Assembly (NCBI GenBank): GCA_028717825.1
Contig: JAQUNB010000007.1
Span: 1 to 12,400 of the forward strand
Direction of reading: 5' to 3'
Length of the DNA stretch: 12,400 nucleotides
From: Candidatus Omnitrophota bacterium
GTDB lineage: Bacteria > Omnitrophota > Gorgyraeia > Tantalellales > Tantalellaceae
The notes beneath the pieces were generated by a model that was not told where the DNA came from, ran no database searches, and saw nothing but the letters and a program-made list of their open reading frames with translations. Both the position numbers and the translations under genes were made by a program. How positions within the stretch are numbered: the stretch's first letter is position 1; each line of letters starts with the position of its first letter. Below, piece after piece: positions 1 to 6,553 of the stretch.

Positions 1-2741
1 CGGATCATGTCGCTTTCTTTGTCTTCAGCGAGGGCCTTTTCAGCGGAACTACGTGCCGCCTGAAAATCTTTTTTCTTAAGATCAGCTTCAACATCTTTTA
101 AATATTCGGCAATACGTTTGGCTTTTTGTTTTGCTGCTGCTTCAGCTTCGGCTTTTTTCCTTTCCGCTTCCTCTTTTTTCTTCCGCGCCTCTTCTTCTTT
201 CTTTAGCCTTTCTTTCTCCGTATAAGTCCTCTCCTCATCATCTATCCTTACCATTAAGCCCGTTACCGTTTTGTTACCGGCATCAAGCTGCACGGCTTTT
301 CTCGCAAGATCCCGCGCTTGAGAGAACTCTCCGCCCTGAAGCTCTTTCTCAGCTGCCGTGATATAATCGTTAACTAGTTCCTGTTTTTTCTTTTCTTCTA
401 GTTCTTTTATTCTTTTTTCTTCGTTCTCTTTTTTAATACGTTCTTGCTCCTGAATGAATAATTCTTCCCTGGTATTTATTTCATCCGATATTTTTTTAAC
501 ATCGGGATTGCCGCTTTTTTCTTTCTCCGCTTTTGCCAAAGAAGCCCGTGCCTTATCAAACTCTTCGTTTTCCATTAACCCAACAGCCTCGTTCAGGTAA
601 GATGCTATAAGCTTTTCTCTCTCTTTCGCTTCTTCCTCTTGCTTTAATCGCTCGGCCTCTTTCTTTCTTGCTTCTTCTTCTCTTCGCAAGTATTCTTTTT
701 CTTCGTTTTCTATTTTCTCAGCCAACGCCTTGGCCCGCGGATCGTCCTTATCCTCGGCAAGGGCTTTTCCGACGAATTCCTTCGCTCCGTTAAATTCATT
801 TTTTAGAAGGCTATCGCGCGCGTTCTCCAGATATCCCGTTATGGCCTTTTCCTTTTGTGCCTTTTGCGCTTCTACTTCGGCTCTTTTTTTCGCTTCTTCC
901 TCTTTCTTCAGTCTTTCTTTCTCTATCGAATCTTTTTCCATCGCAGCGTTTATGTCTTCCAACAATCTTTTAATAACCGCGCTTTCCTTATCTTCTGCGA
1001 GAGCCTTCTCCGCGGAACTCCGCGCAGCCTGAAAATCTTTCTTCGCAAACCCCGTCTCGGCCTCTTTTAAGTATCCCGCGATAAGTTTTGCTTTTCTTTT
1101 TGCCGCGGCCTCAGCTTCAAGTTTTTTCCTTTTTTCTTCCTCGGCATATTTTTTCTCTCTTGACCCGATCTCTTCCAACAGCTGCCGGGCATCGGAATTA
1201 GCCTCGTCAAGCTTGAGAACTTCCTCCAAGGCCTTACGTGAGGCGTTAAAATCGTTTTCCGCGAGGCGCCCCTTGGCGTCGTTTAAATACTTCGGTATTT
1301 CGGCCTTGAGTTTTTTTGCTTCTTCTTCCTGTTTTTTGCGTTCTTTTTCCTTTTCTTTTTCTTTAAGCTGTTCCTTGTTATATTCCTCTTCGGCGTCGGT
1401 TATTTTATCCAACATCGCCAAGGCGTCGGCATTCTCTCCGTCAACATCCAGCGCTTTATCGGTAAACTCCCTCGCCATCTTGAATTTATTGCTCCGTAAG
1501 CTCGCGTCGGCGCTCTCCAAATACCCTAGCACCTCTTCTCTCTTTTTGCGCTCCGCCTCTATCTTTTTTCTCTCTTCTTCTTTCTTTAAGCGTTCCTTTT
1601 CTTCTAAATACGTTCTTTCCGAACTATTTATTTCCGCAAGTATTTTCCCGGCGTCATCGCTTGTTTCGTCAACAGCCAAGGCTTCCTGCGCTAAGTCGCG
1701 CGCGGCGGCAAAATCATTGTTCTTCAATTTTTCGCTCGCCTCACGCAGCAACGTTTTTATCTTTTCCTGTTTCACTCTCTCTCTTTCAGCTTGCGCCTTT
1801 TTCTCCTCTTCTTGCTTCTTTAAACGCTCCGCTTCCTGTTCATGCTCTTTTTCCGCGTTGAATATCTCCGTGAGAAGCGCTTCCGTGTCACGGCTGTTCT
1901 CGTCTAACTCTAGCGCTTTTTCCGCGGCACTTCTTGCCTTGCCAAACTCATTTTCGCTCAAGCTTTTGCGCGCTTCCTCCAGATACATACCTATCTTTTC
2001 CCGTTTAAGGCGTTCTTCTTCCGCTTTTCTCTTTCTTTCTTCCGCCTCCTGCCTTGATCTTTCTTCTCTCGCCTTATATTCTTTCTCGAATTTTATTGCG
2101 TCAGTCAAAACTTTTTGCGCGTCACCATTGTTCCCATCAAGTTCCAAAACTTTATTAGCCAAAGAACGTGCTAGCTCGAAATCGTTTTCCGCAAGTTTTT
2201 CGCGCGCTTGTTCCAAACATAAATCTATTACTTCTCTTTTTTTAGCCTCTTCGAGTTCTTTTCTTTCCAGTTCTTCTTTTTCTCTTGCGCGGCGGATATT
2301 TTCTTCTTCTATGGTCCGCCTCACTTCTTCTTCCGCCAAACGCCTTGCTTCTTCTTCGATAGCGGCGCCGCCGTCGCTCTCTATTCCTCGGGCTTTATCA
2401 ATAAATTTTTTAGCCGCATCAAAATCGCCTTTATCTATCTCGTTTTCGGCGAGTTTAAGATACTTCTCCACTTCCTTTTGGAGGCTTTCCTTGGCTTTTT
2501 GCATGTACCAAGAGACTTTCTCTGCGCCCTTTTTGGCTTTCACGGAGGATACGGACCTATCGCTTCTGTTCTCTTTTTCTATGGCGGGGTAGGAAAGATC
2601 TATGACTTTTTCAGCGGTTTTGTTCTCTGCGGAAGAAAAAGAAGAGGCTCCAAGGCACAGAAAGATCATGACGAAAAAAATGATCGCAGATCTTCTGGCT
2701 AGGACATGTGGTCTTACTAATTTAAAAATGCCGGTTTTCAT
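1..2741 (-). CDS. Exported TPR/coiled-coil array protein, partial (3' end outside window)
   Basis: An open minus-strand frame of 913 codons runs from an ATG at 2741 to the window edge without a stop. Residues 1-38 look like a signal peptide: basic residues including R16 R17, a hydrophobic core at about 19-31 and a possible cleavage after SSA38. The rest is at least eleven units of about 78 residues. Each has a TPR-like helical pair (pattern YLxxAxxxLxxNDFxxAR, then AxxALxLDxxxxDAxxLLxEI) followed by a Lys/Glu/Arg-rich linker of 30-40 residues likely to form coiled coil or a single alpha helix. No catalytic motif is visible. I infer a long rod-like periplasmic or surface scaffold and do not recognise a named family. 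There is no clear Shine-Dalgarno; a TATAAT lies 2 nt before the ATG, so the start is only moderately sure. It lies 117 bp downstream of the zinc-ribbon gene. The serine/phenylalanine-rich frames opposite are antisense shadows. Confidence 0.85.
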   Translation of the reverse strand, partial: MKTGIFKLVRPHVLARRSAIIFFVMIFLCLGASSFSSAENKTAEKVIDLSYPAIEKENRSDRSVSSVKAKKGAEKVSWYMQKAKESLQKEVEKYLKLAENEIDKGDFDAAKKFIDKARGIESDGGAAIEEEARRLAEEEVRRTIEEENIRRAREKEELERKELEEAKKREVIDLCLEQAREKLAENDFELARSLANKVLELDGNNGDAQKVLTDAIKFEKEYKAREERSRQEAEERKRKAEEERLKREKIGMYLEEARKSLSENEFGKARSAAEKALELDENSRDTEALLTEIFNAEKEHEQEAERLKKQEEEKKAQAERERVKQEKIKTLLREASEKLKNNDFAAARDLAQEALAVDETSDDAGKILAEINSSERTYLEEKERLKKEEERKKIEAERKKREEVLGYLESADASLRSNKFKMAREFTDKALDVDGENADALAMLDKITDAEEEYNKEQLKEKEKEKERKKQEEEAKKLKAEIPKYLNDAKGRLAENDFNASRKALEEVLKLDEANSDARQLLEEIGSREKKYAEEEKRKKLEAEAAAKRKAKLIAGYLKEAETGFAKKDFQAARSSAEKALAEDKESAVIKRLLEDINAAMEKDSIEKERLKKEEEAKKRAEVEAQKAQKEKAITGYLENARDSLLKNEFNGAKEFVGKALAEDKDDPRAKALAEKIENEEKEYLRREEEARKKEAERLKQEEEAKEREKLIASYLNEAVGLMENEEFDKARASLAKAEKEKSGNPDVKKISDEINTREELFIQEQERIKKENEEKRIKELEEKKKQELVNDYITAAEKELQGGEFSQARDLARKAVQLDAGNKTVTGLMVRIDDEERTYTEKERLKKEEEARKKKEEAERKKAEAEAAAKQKAKRIAEYLKDVEADLKKKDFQAARSSAEKALAEDKESDMI
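15..2470 (-). repeat. Eleven ~234-bp (78-codon) units inside the coiled-coil gene
   Basis: The anchor residue (usually Tyr, once Cys, once Leu) that opens each TPR-like core falls at nucleotides 2462, 2219, 1985, 1751, 1523, 1289, 1073, 833, 599, 365 and 104. The spacings are 243, 234, 234, 228, 234, 216, 240, 234, 234 and 261 nt. Seven lie between 228 and 240 nt; deviations come from linker length and always keep the frame. The DNA is well diverged between units, so the periodicity shows at protein level. Confidence 0.9.
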
Positions 2742-2782
2742 CTATTATAAGTAAAAATGTTTATGGATCTTTGAAAGCTCAT

Positions 2783-2813
2783 AAAAAAAACGATAATTAC
2801 CCCTCATTCGGGG
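2783..2813 (-). terminator. Weak possible terminator after zinc-ribbon gene
   Basis: On the minus strand a CCCC/GGGG stem with a 6-nt loop (2813-2800) is followed, 9 nt later, by eight T (2790-2783). The stem is short and the gap long, so termination would be partial. It is the only such signal between the zinc-ribbon gene and the long repeat gene, which might therefore be partly co-transcribed. Confidence 0.25.
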
Positions 2814-2858
2814 ACAATGCCTGACTTATCCTAAAGAGATGCCGATACCGAAAAAGCC

Positions 2859-3227
2859 TTAAACTCCTGCCTTGGGAACCTCTTGTTCTTCGCCTTTTTT
2901 CTTTTTGCGGTATTGGCGCATGTAGTCCCGCATATACTCGCGGTGCCGGTCTTTATTGGCTTCTCTATAGAGCTGAAGGTATTCTTTGTGCTTGCGCCTC
3001 CAGTCCAGAGACCTTTCCCTGCAGGCTTGTTTCCATGATTTATCTTGGGACTCCTTATACTTGAAGTAGTTGGGATTCGTTTCCCGCCAAGATTTCATGT
3101 TCAACAGCTGCCTCTGGTATTGGCATTCCAGACTCGAGCAGACTTCCTGATTCGGACGGTATTTGTTGGGAAGGAACGGCTTCCCGCAAATACTGCAGAA
3201 CTTTTCTTTTCTTTCTATTTTTTCCAT
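2859..3227 (-). CDS. Small basic zinc-ribbon protein, uncharacterised
   Basis: This 122-residue protein has a four-cysteine ribbon, C11-x2-C14 and C30-x4-C35, with CGKPF after the first pair and CSSLECQ at the second. A tail follows that is very rich in Arg, Lys, Tyr and Trp, with two related segments (W-R-E-T-N-P-N-Y-F near residue 47, and WRRKHKEYLQLYRE near 76). It ends in a run of Lys. The composition suggests nucleic-acid binding; no catalytic residues are seen. I recognise the general type (one ribbon plus a WRxxNPxY-like basic tail) as recurring but unnamed. Its ATG overlaps the last 13 bp of the ROK gene and has a strong Shine-Dalgarno inside it, so the two are surely translated together. 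The function may be linked to DNA or RNA transactions of the regulator, but that is inference. Confidence 0.85.
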   Translation of the reverse strand: MEKIERKEKFCSICGKPFLPNKYRPNQEVCSSLECQYQRQLLNMKSWRETNPNYFKYKESQDKSWKQACRERSLDWRRKHKEYLQLYREANKDRHREYMRDYMRQYRKKKKGEEQEVPKAGV

Positions 3228-4372
3228 ATTTCCCCCTCCGTATCCATAAATAATTCACGCCGGCCCAGCAGGGCCGCTCCTACCGAAAAAGCATCTTTGT
3301 CCGATCCACTTTTTATAAGATGCACTTTATCTACAAATTCGTTCAAAAGAAACTTTTTTGCCGCTTCTTTCATGCCTTCTGAAAACCCGCCTTCCTCGTT
3401 CCCTATCCCGCCGGCAAGCACAATGTGCGGAACTTTAAAAGTATTCACCAAGTACGATGCCCTTACCCCTAACGCAAATGCCGACGACCTGACAAGGTCA
3501 CCCGCGAGTTCGTCCTTGTTCTTTGCCGCTTCCATCACGATCTCAAAATTGATATTCTCGGTTTTACCTCCGGCCATATCGACCACAGCCGTTCCAAGAC
3601 CTTTATCAATGAACCGTTTTGTAAGCGCTACCACGTCATATTGCGGCCATGGCTTCAAATACGTTTTATCGGAAGCGGTTGAACTTTCATCCGGTTCAAT
3701 GAGAGTTTCGTCCTTGATGATGACCCCGGAGCCGATATCGGAATAAAGGTATATCACGTCTTTATTACTTATTTTCTCATTAAGGGACTTTTCACCGTAT
3801 GCGGCGGCGGTTATGGCGTTAGCCAGTAGAACGCCGCATTTAAAAAAACGTTTTATACCCTTTGTAAGAAGTTCAGCGGTATCGAACTTGAATTCCCTGA
3901 ATTTTTCGGGAACAGCGATAACGCCCGTGCATAAAGGTGTGTCTTTCAGTTTTGATCTTGTCCCGATGGTAACGATCAGATCGTTTATTTCTTTTTTTCT
4001 CCCCTTGAACTCGCCGACATTTTTAATACTTATTTCTTCCCGCCGGATAACCGCGCCTGACATATCCAAAATTGTTAAAATACATTTATCGCCGTTAAAA
4101 CCAACACCAAGAACATTCTTATATCCCTTATTAAAACCGACAAGATAATCCTTGCCAAAAAGCGCGCCTTCCGGTTTTACGTACTTACGTTTAATGTACA
4201 GTGTTATTAATTTTCTTGCGGTATCGTTTGGTAAGTTTGATCTCTTTAAGATTTCACTGAATGGTAAACGATCATGATCTTTTATAGCGTGGAACAGATT
4301 TAGCGCATCTTGGTCTGCAACGGATTTTGAACCAGTCGAACACCATCTAATAACTGTCTTTTTTCTCGCCAT
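3215..4372 (-). CDS. ROK-family regulator with degenerate sugar-kinase domain
   Basis: This 385-residue protein has an N-terminal winged-helix-like part (about 20-75, with FSEILKRSNLPNDTARKLI as the likely helix-turn-helix). A ROK/actin-like ATPase fold follows, from about 85 (VLGVGFNGDKCILTILDMSG, the phosphate-1 region) to the glycine-rich VLAGGIGN near 335. The size fits ROK repressors such as NagC or Mlc. Two family hallmarks are missing: the catalytic Asp of the usual NDxN motif is replaced (LANAITAAAYGE), and the GEIGH/CxCGxxGC zinc-binding segment is absent. It is therefore probably a ligand-sensing or fully repurposed regulator without kinase activity. AAGGAG at 4386-4381 precedes the ATG by 8 nt. 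A good promoter and a leader palindrome lie upstream. The inducer and targets cannot be read from the sequence. Confidence 0.85.
   Translation of the reverse strand: MARKKTVIRWCSTGSKSVADQDALNLFHAIKDHDRLPFSEILKRSNLPNDTARKLITLYIKRKYVKPEGALFGKDYLVGFNKGYKNVLGVGFNGDKCILTILDMSGAVIRREEISIKNVGEFKGRKKEINDLIVTIGTRSKLKDTPLCTGVIAVPEKFREFKFDTAELLTKGIKRFFKCGVLLANAITAAAYGEKSLNEKISNKDVIYLYSDIGSGVIIKDETLIEPDESSTASDKTYLKPWPQYDVVALTKRFIDKGLGTAVVDMAGGKTENINFEIVMEAAKNKDELAGDLVRSSAFALGVRASYLVNTFKVPHIVLAGGIGNEEGGFSEGMKEAAKKFLLNEFVDKVHLIKSGSDKDAFSVGAALLGRRELFMDTEGEIWKK
3228..3239 (-). promoter_or_regulatory. Shine-Dalgarno for the zinc-ribbon gene, inside the ROK gene
   Basis: Minus strand reads GGAGGGGGAAAT then ATG. 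GGAGG ends 7 nt before the start codon and lies within the last codons of the upstream ROK gene, whose stop TAG falls inside the new frame. This fixes the start at 3227 and supports translational coupling. Confidence 0.8.
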
Positions 4373-4390
4373 GCGCTTTTCTCCTTAACA

Positions 4391-4409
4391 TTTTGTTTTC
4401 TGAACAAAA
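4391..4409 (-). promoter_or_regulatory. Perfect 7-bp inverted repeat in the ROK leader
   Basis: TTTTGTT and AACAAAA flank a 5-nt centre, 4 nt upstream of the Shine-Dalgarno and about 50 nt inside the predicted transcript. It could be an operator for autoregulation or a small leader hairpin over the ribosome site. ROK repressors are known to bind AT-rich palindromes, but the assignment here is inference. Confidence 0.4.
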
Positions 4410-4843
4410 CTGCTAAGTACTTTTTAAGCTTTATAATCTAACTTTTTCTAGAGTTTTTTACAACTAATATACATAAAATACTATAAAATGTCAAATCTAA
4501 CTTTGAGCAATCTTTATTTTTAAAGTTTCTTTAAAAAGTTAATTACTAACGTTAATTTTTCAAATTTGAGAAAATTTTACACATTATCACCTTTCGCGTG
4601 TACGGACTTGTTTCAAACATCGTTGAATTCTGCATAAACAAATATATTTCACCAACCAACTCAAAATACAGTTTATTTACTAGCTTTGAAGATGCCGAAA
4701 TTGATATATTAGGGAAAATAGTGCAATATTTTAGCTTCAAATAGCATAATTTTGGGATTTTTGTGTAAAAATTGTTAATATACATGAATATTACTCCACT
4801 TTTTGCATATTATTGAACTGATAATTTTGAAAATTATTAAAAT
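4410..4843. other. AT-rich intergenic gap, no convincing gene
   Basis: The stretch 4441-4800 is only about 25% GC by my count, far below the genes around it. Apart from the ROK promoter it holds one 77-codon minus-strand open frame (4552-4785) with a possible GGAG about 8 nt before its ATG. Its product is Leu/Ile/Tyr/Asn-rich and resembles nothing I know, so I leave it uncalled. It may be old or acquired DNA. Confidence 0.6.
4466..4494 (-). promoter_or_regulatory. Sigma-70 promoter of the ROK / zinc-ribbon operon
   Basis: On the minus strand TTGACA (4494-4489) is separated by exactly 17 bp from TATATT (4471-4466). The expected start is near 4459, giving a leader of about 87 nt that contains the palindrome at 4391-4409. 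Confidence 0.75.
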
Positions 4844-4858
4844 CCGTTTCTGTTCAGA
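4844..4858 (+). repeat. Dispersed 15-bp word, copy 1
   Basis: CCGTTTCTGTTCAGA occurs here and again exactly at 11448-11462. Each copy stands at the entrance of a repeat-rich block. With the next base the core TTCTG-TT-CAGAA is a small palindrome in this copy. Confidence 0.7.
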
Positions 4859-4866
4859 ATTGTTTC

Positions 4867-4893
4867 GGGCGCACACATGGGTGCGCCCCTACG
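4867..4893 (-). repeat. REP-like hairpin with GTAG tetranucleotide, copy 1
   Basis: On the minus strand GTAG is followed directly by a perfect 8-bp stem, GGGCGCAC and GTGCGCCC, with a 6-nt loop. GTAG plus GC-rich hairpin is the known layout of bacterial REP elements mobilised by RAYT transposases. No RAYT gene is in the window. On the plus strand the hairpin is followed by TACG and eight T, so it could also terminate plus-strand transcripts. Confidence 0.65.
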
Positions 4894-4900
4894 TTTTTTT

Positions 4901-4950
4901 TGGATTCCCGCTGAACGCCTCTTCATGCTCGCCTTGGCGCTGGAATGACA
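4901..4950. repeat. Degenerate TGTCATTCC...GGAATCCA dispersed element
   Basis: The ends are TGGATTCC and GGAATGACA, imperfectly inverted (ATTCCCGC against ATTCCAGC). They abut the REP-like hairpin on the left. The termini resemble the TGTCATTCCCGC / GCGGGAATCCA hairpin repeats dispersed in many bacterial genomes; the interior here is not a clean hairpin. Confidence 0.45.
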
Positions 4951-4954
4951 ATAG

Positions 4955-5281
4955 GGTAACTAACCACAAAACCCGAACCCCGAACAACTAGTCACGAGCC
5001 ACTAGTTACGACTCACACCCGCCCCTCGCCCTTCGTCTCTCGTAACGTGGGTTGGTTCTTACTCTATGGTCTATAGTCTGTGGTCTGTGGTCTGCCAAAT
5101 ACCATCTGCAAAAAATTCGTCCTTCGTCTATCATCCTAGCGAGCGAAGCGCGCGGTCGTCCCTGTCACCACCGGCACTATATACCATAGACGTTCTTCAA
5201 ATCGCCTCGTTCCATCGTAACTATTTACGCTCTTAAAACGTGTCGTTCCCGGTACTACATACCACATACTACATACTAAAT
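4955..5281. repeat. Heptad island A: degenerate 7-bp-phased repeat
   Basis: The whole stretch can be cut into 7-bp words that change family along it but mostly keep one phase. CTAGTCA starts at 4988 and CTAGTTA at 5002. CCTTCGT starts at 5030 and again at 5121 (91 bp, 13x7), and CCTCGTT at 5205 (84 bp, 12x7). ACTACAT starts at 5254 and 5268. Short exact runs occur, such as TGTGGTC twice in tandem. Since 7 is not a multiple of 3 it cannot be conserved coding sequence. It lies just upstream of the ychF promoter. Confidence 0.75.
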
Positions 5282-5307
5282 TTATCGCTTTCATAGCAAC
5301 AATCAAT

Positions 5308-5336
5308 TTGCTTCGAAATAACTTTCATGGTAATAT
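5308..5336 (+). promoter_or_regulatory. Promoter of ychF
   Basis: TTGCTT (5308-5313), a 17-bp spacer and TAATAT (5331-5336) preceded by TGG, an extended -10. The expected start is near 5343, leaving a leader of about 27 nt with AGAGG 7 nt before the ATG at 5370. Confidence 0.6.
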
Positions 5337-5369
5337 ACGCGAAACAATTAAAATAAGAAGAGGTATCTA

Positions 5370-6425
5370 ATGAAACTTGGCATTATTGGCTTGGAACAAT
5401 CTGGTAAAACCACTGTTTTTAACGCGTTGACCGGATCCGACAAAGAAGTCGGTACTTTCGGCAAGATCGAGGCTCATGTTGCTATCGTCAAAGTCCCCGA
5501 TGAACGCATAGACTTTTTATCAAAGTTATATAATCCAAAAAAAACCGCCTATGCAACAATTGAATTTGTCGATATCCCCGGAAGCATAAACAATACTTCC
5601 GACGCTAAAGTCATTGCCGCAAGCCGCGAAGTAGACGCTTTTGTATTTACTTTGCGTGCGTTCACTAACGCTAGTGTCCCGCATCCACTCGATAGCATAG
5701 ACCCCATAAGAGATCACGACCAGATCAAGCTGGGGTTGATCCTCGCCGATATGAGCATCGCCGATAAGAGATATGAGCGGTTAAATAAATCTGTTACAAA
5801 AGGCGCGGGTACTGCTGAAGAAAAACTAGAATTCTCAGCCTTAGGAAAGATCATGGAAAAACTTCAGCACGAGAAATACGCCTCTGAAGCCGTTTTGACC
5901 GAACAGGAGGAAAAAGCTATACGAGCTTTTCAATTCCTCACGCGTAAGCCGTATTTGTCGCTGGTGAACGTTTCCGATAACGCCCTGAGCTCGAACGAAA
6001 CTACGGAGCTCGTTCAAAAGATCCCGAACTCAATGGCTATTTCGGCAAACATTGAAATGGAGATCAGAAAACTTGATGAAAAAGACAGGAGCGCTTTTCT
6101 CTCCGATCTGGGATTGAATGAACCATCCATCAACCTCTTTATCAGAAAAGCTTACCAGACACTCGGACTCATCTCATTTTTCACGGTTGGCGAGGATGAA
6201 GTTCGCGCGTGGACAATAAACAAAGGGTTAAATGCGCAGGCTGCCGCAGGCAAGATCCATTCCGATTTGGAACGCGGTTTCATACGCGCCGAGGTTTTTT
6301 CCTTCGCTGACATCAAAGAATTGGGCAGTGAACAAGACGCCAAGAAAGCCGGCCGGTTCCGCTTAGAGGGCAAAGAGTATATCGTCCAAGACGGCGACAT
6401 CGTCAACATAAAATTCAGCGTATAA
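5370..6425 (+). CDS. ychF: Divergent YchF/OLA1-type P-loop NTPase
   Basis: This 351-residue protein belongs to the Obg-like YchF family, which binds ribosomes and hydrolyses ATP or GTP. The G1 loop at 7-15 is GLEQSGKTT where the usual sequence is GLPNVGKST. The switch II segment starts as VDIPG but the Gly/Lys-rich loop that normally follows DIAG is shortened to a few Asn/Ser residues before SREVDA. The nucleotide-specificity region reads LVNVSD where family members have NVAE. A helical domain fills about 135-200, and the TGS-like C-terminal domain ends with the typical EGKEYIVQDGDIVNIKFSV. It is about 12 residues shorter than E. coli YchF. It may be a second, divergent paralogue instead of the standard copy. 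It is a single gene with its own promoter and no clear terminator. Confidence 0.9.
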   Translation: MKLGIIGLEQSGKTTVFNALTGSDKEVGTFGKIEAHVAIVKVPDERIDFLSKLYNPKKTAYATIEFVDIPGSINNTSDAKVIAASREVDAFVFTLRAFTNASVPHPLDSIDPIRDHDQIKLGLILADMSIADKRYERLNKSVTKGAGTAEEKLEFSALGKIMEKLQHEKYASEAVLTEQEEKAIRAFQFLTRKPYLSLVNVSDNALSSNETTELVQKIPNSMAISANIEMEIRKLDEKDRSAFLSDLGLNEPSINLFIRKAYQTLGLISFFTVGEDEVRAWTINKGLNAQAAAGKIHSDLERGFIRAEVFSFADIKELGSEQDAKKAGRFRLEGKEYIVQDGDIVNIKFSV

Positions 6426-6442
6426 ACTTCGGTATTATCTTA

Positions 6443-6477
6443 TCGTACTAGTGCCTGGTGGCTAGTGACCAGAAGTC
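6443..6477. repeat. Short heptad-phased patch after ychF
   Basis: CTAGTG occurs at 6448 and 6462, 14 bp apart, inside four 7-bp words (AGTGCCT, GGTGGCT and variants). The words resemble the CTAGT-type heptads near 4988 read on the other strand. It is too short to be certain. Confidence 0.4.
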
Positions 6478-6491
6478 ATCCGCGCGTATAA

Positions 6492-6520
6492 TTGACAAAA
6501 AAATAGCGGTATGTTAGTAT
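6492..6520 (+). promoter_or_regulatory. Promoter of tRNA-Glu
   Basis: Consensus TTGACA (6492-6497), a 17-bp spacer and TAGTAT (6515-6520) with an upstream TG one base before it (extended -10). The start would be near 6527, about 27 nt ahead of the mature tRNA. Confidence 0.75.
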
Positions 6521-6553
6521 TGAAACACAATTTTCCCGTTCTTTAAAACACGC

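Noticed and set aside
1213..2592. Long plus-strand frame (459 codons), rich in Ser, Phe and Leu
   Set aside because: It is the complement of the Lys/Glu-rich repeat gene on the minus strand; its composition is what antisense of AAA/GAA codons gives, and the minus frame has signal peptide and repeats.
3045..3746. Plus-strand frame of 233 codons
   Set aside because: It lies antisense to the ROK and zinc-ribbon genes, with no start signal and no family resemblance.
4552..4785. 77-codon minus-strand frame in the AT-rich gap
   Set aside because: It has a possible GGAG but no recognisable domain and odd composition; kept only as a note in the AT-rich region.
4955..5281. CRISPR array or spacer-like layout
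   Set aside because: The repeat unit is 7 bp with no conserved repeat of 24-40 bp and no spacers of constant length; no cas gene nearby.
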